A DNA stretch of 64,000 bases from Symsagittifera roscoffensis (lineage: Eukaryota > Xenacoelomorpha > Acoela > Convolutidae): contig NW_026971149.1 of the NCBI RefSeq assembly GCF_963678635.1, positions 1,328,242-1,392,241 on the forward strand. Reading direction: 5' to 3'. The position numbers and the translations under genes were made by a program. The notes beneath the pieces are model-generated. The model had not been told where the DNA came from. It saw nothing but the letters and a program-made list of their open reading frames with translations, and ran no database searches. Shown in pieces: positions 20,731 through 29,297 of this stretch (position 1 is its first letter; each line of letters begins with the position of its first letter).

Positions 20731-21363
20731 ACTCTTGATTTTAATATAAACAATTTTGACAAGATTTTTATTAACAAATATTCGATTATTAATAGAAAAA
20801 TTGATACGTTCACTATTTACAGTACCAAAACCATCAATAAAACAATCAACAATTTTCAACAAGTCAGTCTCATACTTTGAGTTTTGAACTTTTCGAATCC
20901 TTTCCAAAAAAGCTGATCCAAGAGTCTGAGTGGACGCAATCTTCTGAGCAGAACTGAGATAATGTCTTTTTAGTTTTTTTTGCAGCAGTCGTTTCTTTGC
21001 AACACTGGGTAATTTTTCCGGTATTCTACATTTCAAGTTGTGTTCGACTGCACGATTCAATTGATTGAAAACTTCACTTCTTGATGAAAAAATATTGAAA
21101 TAAAATCTGTGTTTGTATAAAGTATATATACAGTCAACAATTTGATAAGTGAAATGATATTTATCTAATTTTTGCAAAATCTGATCGAGTGATGATCCGA
21201 TTAATATCAAGTGAAATTTGCAATTTGAATGGTTAGATACACAGTAGTCTTGGGTGACAATAAATTTTTCATAAAAGTTTTCTGAGACAGAGATAAAAAA
21301 AGATTTTGCATTGTAGTCCGAATAAAAAGTGGGATATGCTTGACACATAGCAGATGCCATCAC
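20674..21363 (-). CDS. Polinton accessory protein, 229 aa (possible HUH-type endonuclease fold)
   Basis: This is the only right-arm gene on the minus strand. Its N-terminal half has the order expected of a small Rep/NS1-like nuclease: a hydrophobic strand (SFFISVS, about residue 21), a His-containing strand (NHSNCKFHLILI, about 44-55) and a Tyr followed by Lys in a helix context (YTLYKHRFYF, about 79-88). The C-terminal half is basic and helical. The first His of a canonical HxH is replaced (KFHL), so the match is weak and the call is an inference. The frame is intact. It shares its upstream region, with a CCATATAAGG palindrome, with the gene at 21577. Confidence 0.55.
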   Translation of the reverse strand: MMASAMCQAYPTFYSDYNAKSFFISVSENFYEKFIVTQDYCVSNHSNCKFHLILIGSSLDQILQKLDKYHFTYQIVDCIYTLYKHRFYFNIFSSRSEVFNQLNRAVEHNLKCRIPEKLPSVAKKRLLQKKLKRHYLSSAQKIASTQTLGSAFLERIRKVQNSKYETDLLKIVDCFIDGFGTVNSERINFSINNRIFVNKNLVKIVYIKIKSFFARCKFWFGLFDTFAKI

Positions 21364-21414
21364 CGATTACTTGTTGAAAATGATTTTTATCTATATTGAA
21401 TTGCTTATATAATA

Positions 21415-21510
21415 GTTACATCACCTACGCAATGTCCATATTTGGATCATCACTTACTCAGTTTTCCATATAAGGTAAAAAAATACCTTATATGGATTGT
21501 ACAGTGAGTC
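21415..21510. promoter_or_regulatory. Divergent promoter region with a CArG-type palindrome
   Basis: The segment between divergent genes (20674-21363 minus, 21577 plus) carries a perfect inverted repeat at 21466-21495: two CCATATAAGG/CCTTATATGG arms with GTA/TAC, six A between. CCATATAAGG fits the CArG consensus of SRF/MADS factors. A CACCTACGCAAT element similar to that in the TGACGTCA array lies at 21422-21433. Confidence 0.6.
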
Positions 21511-21576
21511 ATCTAGATTTCCTAATTTCTAGAAATTTACAAATATCATTATTTTGAAATATCTACTACTAATCAA

Positions 21577-22140
21577 ATGGTTCTGAATCTCAAATCAAAA
21601 ATGTATTCACGAAAAGATATCCTTCCCAACTATATTGAATTTGCTAAAAACCAAAAAAGGATTGGGAGATTTTCTTGGTCCCAAAAACCCTACAACGGAA
21701 AAATTTACTTTGAACCTTGCTTCCAATTGCTAAAGAAAAATGAATCTGGACAAATCGAAAAAACCCAGCAAGTCTATCTTGGTGAAAAAGAAGGGGAAAG
21801 GATATCAGCAATACGGAATACTGTTATTCACGACGCTGAAAACCTTGGACTCGTTCCTGTATTGGAACCCTATTCTGACAAAGACTCAACCATGGAGCAG
21901 GAACTTGCGAACTGTCATGCGGTGTATGACGTAGCAACATACAAGAAGAGAAGGGTGTGTGTCACAATCAAGAAGTAAAGTGTGAACAAGCCACCCTACA
22001 TTCAGATTCGACTCTTCACTGCAAAGGAGAACGAAGTCTTGAAGCAAGTTGCCTATGTCAACTATACTTTGAACGAATTCAAAGAACTTGCCCAAGTCTT
22101 GGGAGATTTTATGTTTGTTGAGAACTGTAATGTTCAATAA
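21577..22140 (+). pseudogene. Polinton accessory protein, ~187 codons with internal TAA
   Basis: ATG at 21577 opens 133 codons to TAA 21976-21978. The same frame then continues without a break for 54 codons to TAA 22138-22140 and still looks coding. The two parts are probably one protein with a nonsense mutation. The tail (IQIRLFTAKENEVLKQVAYVNYTLNEFKEL) and a similar block near residues 45-60 recall the strand-strand-strand-helix outline of PC4-like single-strand DNA binding domains. The next gene has the same outline. The family call is tentative. Confidence 0.6.
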
Positions 22141-22229
22141 TTTTGTTGTTGAGTGATGTTATTATAGTAATGTAATTCAAATATTCATCTTCTTGAATCA
22201 TTTTTTAAAACTTCTTTGAGCTGAGCAGT

Positions 22230-22658
22230 ATGAGTTGGAACATTGGTTTTTCCAGAAATCTTGTTTTAAAGCTTCAAAATAAATTGGGACTTTTTCATAT
22301 CGTCTTACAAGTAAAGTCCCAGAAATTGTCACTAACAGTTTTGGAATCTCAAAATTTACCAAAATTGCAAGATTTGGATACAGAATCACAAATTTCTCAA
22401 TTTGAGTGGACTTTGCATAATGGAAGACGAAAAAAATTTCTAAGTTATCGTTCAGATATTAAAAAAATAGATATTATAGAGTATCGTAGAAAAGGAAACA
22501 CTTGGAAGAACAATCAGAATTTTCAGTTGGAAAAAAAAGAGTATGATAATTTGGTTGATTTAATCCCCTCAGTTTTGTCTTATGTAGAAACATTCAAAAA
22601 AACTTGTATCATTATTGACGAATGCACTGTAGAAAATGAACGTTCAGAAATTGAATGA
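22230..22658 (+). CDS. Polinton accessory protein, 142 aa (PC4-like outline, tentative)
   Basis: The intact frame starts at ATG 22230. The region from about residue 70 (LSYRSDIKKIDIIEYRR) through LEKKEYDNLVDLIPSVL gives strands followed by an amphipathic helix, as in PC4-type single-strand DNA binding proteins. It overlaps the next ORF, which starts at 22636 inside it. It follows another gene with a similar outline, so the pair may be diverged duplicates. Role inferred, not shown. Confidence 0.55.
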   Translation: MSWNIGFSRNLVLKLQNKLGLFHIVLQVKSQKLSLTVLESQNLPKLQDLDTESQISQFEWTLHNGRRKKFLSYRSDIKKIDIIEYRRKGNTWKNNQNFQLEKKEYDNLVDLIPSVLSYVETFKKTCIIIDECTVENERSEIE

Positions 22659-23018
22659 AGTTCTCAGAAATTTTGATTTGATTAAACATGATTTTTCATC
22701 AAATACAAAAAGAAAAAAATACTTTCTTTGTACCTGTATTGTTTTGGACCCAAACATAAATTTGAAAGAAATGGACCAAAAATTTTCTTTTGGGGGTCTT
22801 ATTGGATACGGATTATAAATTCTTGTATGGATTACTTTTTTGCAAATTCAAAAATTTTCAGACTTCATGCAATTTTACATGATGGAGCTGGATCTGTGAA
22901 TTCTACTACTTATAAGGGACCTGGTTATTGTTATGTTTTACCTAGATTTCCAAGTTCTTGTTTTCTTGGTCAGGTCACTGGATTAATCTTCTGTTTATAT
23001 GTTGAAATTTTTGCTTAA
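22636..23018 (+). pseudogene. Polinton accessory gene, frameshifted
   Basis: ATG 22636 (overlapping the previous gene) opens 60 codons. Near 22745 the coding signal shifts to another frame that runs to 23018. The second part contains ILHDGAGSVN and GPGYCYVLPRFPSSCFLGQ, which look like conserved motifs but were not assigned to a family. One frameshift therefore splits one gene of about 125 codons. Confidence 0.5.
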
Positions 23019-23084
23019 TCAGTATATGCATTGTTCGATTGTTAGTTATTCTAACAAAAATTTTCAGCGAAAACAGTAAGCGTC

Positions 23085-23555
23085 ATGAGTCTAGTTGTTT
23101 TGGATATTGAGTGTATTGAAAACAAAATAGTTAAAGAGTAAGGAGTTTATCAAAATGGACAAACTGTGGGATATTCCTTTCTTCTTCCCAAAAAATTCAA
23201 AGCTACATCTCAGTCTGCTTGGTGTACGAAGCATCTTCATGGAATCAATTGGAACAGTGGCCGTGAAAAATATACTGAGCTTGAAAAAATATTGAAAAAA
23301 CTAAAAGCACCAGAAACGGAGTTTTTTGCAAAAGGTTATGAAAAATGTAAAATTCTGTCAGAAATTTTGGAAACAAAGGTTACAAACTTGGATGACTACG
23401 CATGTCCAAAAGTTCAGAAATTGATTTTCAAAGATGAAGAATATGATTGGAGGTGTAGCAACTACCCATTTTGTCATGCAAACACTCTTCACTGTGCAGA
23501 AAGAATAGCATTTGCATACGGAATATGGACTCGATGTTTTTTTAATAAATTGTAA
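23085..23555 (+). pseudogene. DEDD-exonuclease-like accessory protein with early TAA
   Basis: ATG 23085 starts MSLVVLDIECIENK, where D-x-E after a hydrophobic strand resembles Exo I of DnaQ/DEDD 3'-5' exonucleases. TAA at 23139-23141 interrupts after 18 codons and the same frame continues to 23555. Later features are YEKCKILSEILE, NLDDYACPK and a Cys/His-rich end (CSNYPFCHANTLHCAER). A final catalytic Asp is not obvious, so catalysis is doubtful. A TTTTCAG acceptor precedes the gene. It would act in replication fidelity or RNA processing if functional. Confidence 0.55.
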
Positions 23556-23635
23556 TTTACCTTAATAATTTTGTATTATCGTGTTTTTGAAATTTAAATG
23601 TTAGTCATAATCAATTTTTTCATTCCAGAGTTGAG

Positions 23636-23899
23636 ATGGGTGATGAATGTGACAAGCAATTAATTTTAGGAAATTTTGTTTTTGATGAGGAGAATCATGA
23701 ACGAAAATCTTGGAAGTTTTTTGGACGTACGTGTAATAGATCTCTTTTAGTGTTTATGTGCCATTTTTTTGTCATAGTTTTAATACTAGCTTGTGCAATC
23801 GTTCGAATAATGTTATCCACTACATGTGAAGAAACAACTGTTTGGGTAGCAATTTTATCAAGTACAGTCGGTTATATTTTACCTTCTCCAAAACTATGA
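23636..23899 (+). CDS. Two-span membrane protein, 87 aa
   Basis: ATG 23636 follows an acceptor-like TTCATTCCAG. Residues about 36-58 (SLLVFMCHFFVIVLILACAIV) and 66-85 form two hydrophobic spans after a charged N-terminus with WKFFGRTCNRS. The stop overlaps the ATPase start in ATGA (23896-23899). A small membrane protein in this position, just before the ATPase, is recalled from other Polintons; its function is not established. The frame is intact. Confidence 0.7.
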   Translation: MGDECDKQLILGNFVFDEENHERKSWKFFGRTCNRSLLVFMCHFFVIVLILACAIVRIMLSTTCEETTVWVAILSSTVGYILPSPKL

Positions 23900-24843
23900 A
23901 CAAAATAATTTCTACCAAAGAAGAGTTTTTATTTCGCTAGTTGGACCGAGTGGATCTGGAAAATCACATCCTGTTTTTGAGTGGTTAAAAATTGGTACAT
24001 TTCAACCAAAGTTTGACAAATTTTTTTATTTTTATCAACATTATCAACCTCTTTATGGACAGATGCAAAGAAAAAACGTTAAGTTTATCCAAGGAGTTGA
24101 CTTTGAACTAATTGAAAAACTTCCCAATAATGGAACAAAATACCTGTTAAAATTTGATGACTCTTGTGAAGAAATTTCAAATTCTAAGCAGTTTGTAAAA
24201 GTTGCTACTGCTGGAAGACACAGGGGACTGAATACAATATATATTAAGCATAACTTGTTTCATCAAAGCAAATTGGGAAGAGATGTTGAGTTACAAAATA
24301 CACATATAGTCCTTTTCAAGTCACCGAGAGATGTTTTACAAATCAATACATTAAGTCAACAATTAGGTCTAGGATCACAATTGAAAGAGTGGTATCAAGA
24401 TGCAACATCTACACCTTATGGTCATTTACTCATTGATTTAACTCCAAAAACAGTTGATTCGCTAAGATATTGCACAAACAGTGGTTCAGTTCCATCAAAG
24501 TTTTATCTACCAGCAGGAACAGAAACTAAGTTTTTGGACGATGAGCATACAATACGTCTCTATACTCCCAATATTTCAAACATTTTCCCAAAAACTTCAA
24601 AAACAATTCATCCTCCATTGTCCAAAAAGTTTCATTCAATTCCTCAGCGAATGTCTAGTAAACTTACTACAAGGCGAGCTACAGGATCTTCGAAAAGCAG
24701 ACGTAGTAAAATATCGACGAGAAATATCAGAACTCACACGAAGAAGAACTTCACTGCATAAAAGGAGAACTATTTTGAGCTCACCAAAAGGCTTACAATT
24801 AATATCTGTTATCACTCCTTTTGTCATTAAACGATTGACGTAG
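23896..24843 (+). pseudogene. ATP: Polinton packaging ATPase (FtsK/A32-type), frameshifted
   Basis: The Walker A loop GPSGSGKS (23943-23966) and the Walker B strand LLKFDDSCE (about 24147-24173) mark the A32/FtsK-like genome-packaging ATPase. The body is in one frame from before 23943 to 24761. The expected start ATG 23896, overlapping the upstream stop, is in a different frame, so one or two small indels lie in 23905-23935. Near 24650 the coding signal moves to another frame, ending at 24843 with a charged helix (YRREISELTRRRTSLHKRR). Role when intact: ATP-driven loading of element DNA into capsids. Confidence 0.88.
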
Positions 24844-24844
24844 T

Positions 24845-25255
24845 ATGGATCAGTTTGTTCTAATTCCTTACTCAATTTATCAATCACAAAGCACACTTCC
24901 AAAAAAACCAAAGTTGGAACAAAAGCAAGAAAAACAGGAGATTGTACCAAAAAATTTTGATTCTATTCACAGTGCTGTAAATGCAAAGTTGAAAACGAGT
25001 AACAATAAGCACCTTATTGATTTAATTTTGAACTCTCCTAGAATTAAACAAAGTCAGTCAGAAAATATCATATTAGATAATCGAGACACAAAAGAATCAA
25101 TTGTAGACTTTGTGTGTGCACTAAAACGAAAAAATACCGACTTTCCCGATACTTACTTTACCATTTTGGAAGCAACTCAATTTCCACCTAAACTTGTTGC
25201 CAACAAGAATGCCAAAGCGAAAGACAGAGGAACTTGGATCCCTTTCAAAATCTGA
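24845..25255 (+). CDS. Conserved protein upstream of integrase, 136 aa
   Basis: ATG 24845 begins right after the ATPase end. The protein has a Lys/Gln-rich N-terminal third and a conserved-looking C-terminal part (NIILDNRDTKESIVDFVCAL and TYFTILEATQFPPKLVANKNAKAKDRG). Its 3' end overlaps the integrase start by 47 bp. A gene of this type directly before integrase is known in other Polintons, function unknown. The frame is intact. Confidence 0.75.
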   Translation: MDQFVLIPYSIYQSQSTLPKKPKLEQKQEKQEIVPKNFDSIHSAVNAKLKTSNNKHLIDLILNSPRIKQSQSENIILDNRDTKESIVDFVCALKRKNTDFPDTYFTILEATQFPPKLVANKNAKAKDRGTWIPFKI

Positions 25256-26150
25256 AAAGGTAAGTTTGAACAGATTGTATTTTAGGGGTAGAGCTGAGTA
25301 CGGTTCTGTGCGAAACATGAGTAAAGCAAGCGGATTGTCGAAAAAGAAAGTAGAACAGTTTTTACAAACCAAGACATCGTATACAAAATTTGGTCCCCCA
25401 ATCAGACGTTTTCGAAGGTTTCAAGCCTTTTCAAAATATATAAATGAAATTTGGTGTATGAATTTGGCATTTGTGGACAAACTAGCGAGTCAAAACAAGG
25501 GAGTCAAATTTTTATTGGTTGCTGTTGATGTTTTTTCGCGATTTGTCAGAGTTCAAACAATGAAAACTAAATATGCCAAAGACACTTTGCAAGCTTTCAA
25601 AAAAATGATTTCTCGCAAAAACACTCCTGAAAAGCTTTGGGTTGATAAAGGAACGGAATATGGAGGAATTTTCAAAAAATTTTGCAAGGAAAAAAGCATT
25701 GAAGTTTACTCGACCATGAGTGAAACAAAAGCTGCATTTGCAGTGAGAGCCATTCAATCATTAAAACACATTATTTATCGCTACATAGAAGATCATGGTG
25801 AAAAATTCATTAACAAGTTGCCGCAATTTGTGTCTACAATGAATTGTCGCATCAATAGATCTATTGGGAAATCACCTAGAGATGTTAAGAATACTGATTT
25901 CCTCTCAATTTTGTGTAATAAACCTCTAACAAGGTATAAGAAACTAAAATTCGAAGTTGGAGACAGAGTGAGACTTTCAAAGAATGATATTCCGTTCCGA
26001 AAAGGATATAAACCACAATTTACAGATGAAATTTTTGAAATTTCGGCAGTCTCTACAAAAAAGCCTCCAACATACATCATCAAAGATCTCGACAAAGAAG
26101 AAATTCTTGGAAATTTTTATGAAAAAAAGTTTAGAAAAAGTTCTGATTAA
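25209..26150 (+). pseudogene. INT: Polinton integrase, two catalytic residues replaced
   Basis: The 313-residue frame from ATG 25209 (a TTG 15 bp upstream is also in frame) is uninterrupted and has the rve core plus the C-terminal segment VGDRVRLSKNDIPFRKGYKPQF seen in Polinton integrases. In the D-D-E triad, residue 85 is Asn (IWCMNLAF, codon 25461-25463) where Asp is expected. Asp 146 is present (VDKGTEYGG). Residue 179 is Val (AFAVRAIQSL, 25743-25745) where the catalytic Glu is expected. Each is explained by one base change. The enzyme should be unable to cut or join DNA. It would otherwise insert the element with a 6-bp duplication. Confidence 0.92.
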
Positions 26151-26192
26151 AGGTAAATCATTTTTAAACTAAATTTTTACCGATCAGTTGTC

Positions 26193-26832
26193 ATGGATTC
26201 TTTCACTATTGAGTTGGTTTCCAACGCTTCTTTTAATTGTTATCCGAATAATAGTCTTAGTTCTTTTACAAATTTTCTACCTGAACAAATACATTTGAAA
26301 GGAGAATGGGAGGTTGCTATTTCAGAAATATCATACCCTTCTTTGTACCAAAATGTTACAGAGGGAAAATTTACATTCGTAGATGGAAGAGAAAGTTCTG
26401 AGGAGAAAAGAAAGATTGTACCGATGAACATTGAACCAGGATTGTATCCAAGTATTGTTGATATAGTTGTAGCCATGAACAACAAAATTCGAGAACGTCT
26501 AGGAGCTCAAGTTTTTGAAAATAACGGAATCTATCTATCAATAGATAAAAATACACAAAAAGTTGCTGTTCATTTACCTGAGAGTCAATCAGTGTTTTTA
26601 ATTCAGATTTGAGCCACATTTTTGGTTGTGATTTAGAACAAAATCAAACAGGGGTTACAATGAAAAAAAAAGGTCCACATTATCCTCAGTATTCTTACGA
26701 CATTATAAGAATTCTTTCCATAGTATCAAGATAGAACTAAGAGATAGTTTAGGCGAAAAAATTCCTTTTGTGTCCGTAGGAATCACTCGAGTTGTTCTCT
26801 TGTTCCGCAAAATTTCGAATAATCATTTTTGA
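26193..26832 (+). pseudogene. mCP: Minor capsid (penton-type) protein of Polinton, broken
   Basis: The intact first 139 codons from ATG 26193 carry the N-terminal signature of the Polinton minor capsid protein (SLSSFTNFLPEQIHLKGEWEV, ISYPSLYQNVTEGKF). A frameshift near 26608 ends this frame. The next part of the protein continues in another frame to about 26712. There an internal stretch, estimated at 150-200 bp from the usual size of the family, is missing, and the C-terminus resumes (VSVGITRVVLLF) and stops at TGA 26830-26832. The protein forms the fivefold vertices of the predicted capsid. Confidence 0.85.
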
Positions 26833-26849
26833 TTTAAACTTCATACGAA

Positions 26850-27216
26850 ATGGTTGCTCAAAACAATCAGCTGATTTCCCTATTTTTCGAGGACATGCAA
26901 GACAGCGTGGAAGAGGTTTTGGAGCTCTTGCACAAAATCTTGGGAGAACTTTATTAAAAAATATATAGTCCCAGCTGCAAAAAGAATTGGGGCAGATTTG
27001 TTTGAAACCGCTGCTCCAGAGAATGGGGAAGTTGTTAGTGGACGTAAAAAACTCAAAACATTTGCAAAAGATGTGGGAACAAAAGCAGTTCGGAAACAAT
27101 TGGGAGGTGGAAAAAACAAATCTAGGCGTAAAACAGCTAGAACCAGATCCATTTCTCGAAAAACCAGATCGAAAAACAGTCGCTCTCGCAAAGACATTTT
27201 TGACAATATAAAATGA
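26850..27216 (+). pseudogene. Small basic core-like protein of Polinton, frameshifted
   Basis: ATG 26850 opens a short frame. A Gly/Arg-rich stretch (RQRGRGFGALAQNLGR) lies in a second frame, and the very basic C-terminus (SRRKTARTRSISRKTRSKN) in a third, ending at TGA 27214-27216, which overlaps the major capsid start in ATGA. At least two indels, one in the A-run near 26957, split the gene. The Arg/Lys/Ser-rich tail suggests a DNA-condensing virion core protein, by analogy with adenovirus core proteins. Confidence 0.7.
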
Positions 27217-28544
27217 GTGTAAAACAAAGCCATTTTCGGTGCGGGGCTTTTACAAATTCTTCATTGGAGATTTTTGATAAAGTCCCAGTTTTGGAAACAA
27301 TTATGTCATCTTACACACAAGAAGTATTCCCCAGTACTTCTCTGGATGAAAGCAGTATTGAGTTTGAATTTGAAACGGATCGTAACCTCTACTTAGATAT
27401 GCGTGATACCCATCTTAGCTTAAAGCTTCAACTATTTAAAGGAAGATTGTTTGATGATTTCAAAAAAGCAAAGCAGAACATAAAGCAAAATCGGAGGAAG
27501 ATTCAGATGAGGAACCACAAACTTACTTAACTTATGTAAACAGTCTACTACATTCTCTATTCTCGAACTGTGAAGTTTAATTTAACAATACAATGGTTTA
27601 CAATGCCAATGGATTATATCATCATAAGGCACAGATATCGAACGAATTCAACTCGTCAGCAGTGAGTAATAAAGGAATTCTTGCTTGTCATGGATACAGT
27701 TTTAAAGGAAATCCTGATGCATTTGATATGTATCCATTCACTGATAGAGCAAACTCCTTGGGAACAGGGATAACTTTTTTACTCTATGGGAGGCTCGCCA
27801 TTGATTTGTTTACTTGCGAAAAACTGTTGCTACCAAATACCAAAGTTCGAATTAAACTTATTCGAGTTAGACCTAATTTTTACATGTTATCTGATAATCC
27901 AATTGTCAGTCTGAAAATAGTTGATTGTTCGTTGTTTACTAGAAGAATTTTAGTTGCTTAACCTAATCATCAATACTTGCAATGGAATCTGGAAAGAGAA
28001 CCTGCTCAATACAATTACATGGAAACTATAGCAAGAACCTTTATCATTCCATCTCGTCAAAACCAGTTTTTTCAGGAAAATTTTTTCAATAATGCCCCAA
28101 TCAGAAGGATAACTGTTGCAATGAATACAAATTCGGCTGCTACGGGATCTTTTTATGAAAATCCTTTCAATTATCAACAATTTCATTTAAGGGAGCTTAG
28201 AATTATTCGGGGTGGAAGAGCAATTATTTCATTAGATACAACTTCTCCTTGTCGACCCTATGTTACAACAATGAAAGCAATGCAGTTTAACAAAGATTTC
28301 CCAGCTCTTCCTATGGAAGATTTTCAAAATCACTATATTCTAGTTTTTGACTTGACTTCACTAGAGGATGCTGCTGAACAGTTGCATTATCCAGAACTTA
28401 GTGGAGAAAGCTTGAGATTAGAAATGTTTTTTTTTTCAGTTTCCCTTCGAGCAAGTAACGGAAGTGATAGTCTTGGGAGAAAGACTATCAAGTGTTCAAA
28501 TTGACAAATTCGGAACAGTCGCTAAAAATGTTAAGTTTTTTTGA
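27213..28544 (+). pseudogene. MCP: Major capsid protein (double jelly-roll type), broken
   Basis: The start is ATG 27213, overlapping the upstream stop. Successive frames cover about 440 codons: 27213-27470, then a shifted frame through 27961, in-frame continuation to 28430, and a last frame to TGA 28542-28544. Conserved segments include AQYNYMETIARTFIIPSRQN, ELRIIRGGRAIISLDT and LPMEDFQNHYILVFDLTS, characteristic of Polinton major capsid proteins. Breaks: a frameshift near 27470, an in-frame TAA near 27577, TAA at 27959-27961, and a frameshift in the T-run at 28428-28435. It would form the capsid shell. Confidence 0.88.
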
Positions 28545-28884
28545 GTTTTCAGGTTCCTATAAAATATTGTAGATTTTTGGGACTTTTCATTGTGATTATC
28601 TCTGCACTATATACTTTGTTTTTCTTCAGACCTAAAACTCCAGAAATAGCAGCTAAAGAATGCTGTTTAAATGAAAACCCAAGACATTTCTTCAACCTAG
28701 ACTGTGAATCAGTGTTCAACAAATTTTGTCCAGTTCACAAGTTTTGTATATGGGACTTTGTTGATTCAGTACCTAAATGCGAGTAAGTCAATAACTTTAG
28801 AATTTTCCATCCTAAATTACAATATCATACTTTCTATTTCTTTGTTTTAGATGTAAATTAGCTAACATTTGCGAAAATGGATAA
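28541..28884 (+). CDS. Cysteine-rich membrane protein, spliced (28541-28782, 28851-28884)
   Basis: One hydrophobic span (FLGLFIVIISALYTLFFF) is followed by a Cys-rich region (CC, C, C, C, C). Unspliced, the frame stops at GAG-TAA. Removing the 68-bp GTAAGT...TTTTAG interval at 28783-28850 joins GA to ATGT and extends the protein by ECKLANICENG, adding two cysteines. The spliced stop overlaps the protease start (ATG 28877). No upstream ATG is in frame, so the first exon start is uncertain; a TTTTCAG at 28545-28551 could be another acceptor. Topology suggests a type II membrane protein with a disulfide-bonded outer domain. Confidence 0.6.
28783..28850 (+). other. Spliceosomal intron, 68 bp
   Basis: It has GTAAGT at the 5' end, a pyrimidine-rich tract and TTTTAG at the 3' end, and it is A/T-rich. 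Removal keeps the frame open and adds a cysteine-containing tail. Confidence 0.65.
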
Positions 28885-29275
28885 TTTTTCACTTCTGCAA
28901 ATTATTGAAAGATTTCCTGAACTCAGGTTCAAGTACATGGGATCTTACTCCTCTGATAAACTACCTCAAATAACAAAATACTCTTCTGCAATTGTTAACT
29001 CAGCTCCAAGCAATGATAGAGGGGAGCACTGGATCATGATGGCTCGATTGGATAAAACTTACTATTTTGCCGATTCTTTGGGTCGGAAAAGAACAACTTA
29101 TTCCTTTCTAACAAAAAAGTATCGGCGAATGGTTCCTCGAAAGCTACAAAAAACTGATAATTTGTGTGGATTTTACGCAATTTATTCAGCAATTCCTCTT
29201 TTTAAATTCTACCAGACAAACTTGAATAATATTCATGATGTGCATGTTTTGAATTTTATAAGTAATTTTATGTAA
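28877..29275 (+). CDS. PRO: Adenovirus-type cysteine protease of Polinton
   Basis: The 132-residue frame is intact. The C5/Ulp1-like catalytic order is visible: His51 in GEHWIMMARLD, Asp66 in YYFADSLG, Gln91 in KLQKTDNLCG and Cys97 followed by Gly. Length is close to other Polinton proteases. The start ATG 28877 overlaps the end of the membrane-protein gene. Role: maturation cleavage of capsid proteins. It is the last gene before the right TIR, and the only one of the six hallmark genes here with no visible damage. Confidence 0.9.
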   Translation: MDNFSLLQIIERFPELRFKYMGSYSSDKLPQITKYSSAIVNSAPSNDRGEHWIMMARLDKTYYFADSLGRKRTTYSFLTKKYRRMVPRKLQKTDNLCGFYAIYSAIPLFKFYQTNLNNIHDVHVLNFISNFM

Positions 29276-29297
29276 ATTTGTAGTTTTTTCATTTGTA

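Noticed and set aside
28425-28440. Intron acceptor (T-run then CAG) in the major capsid gene
   Set aside because: No matching donor gives a sensible join, and a one-base change in the T8 run explains the frame change.
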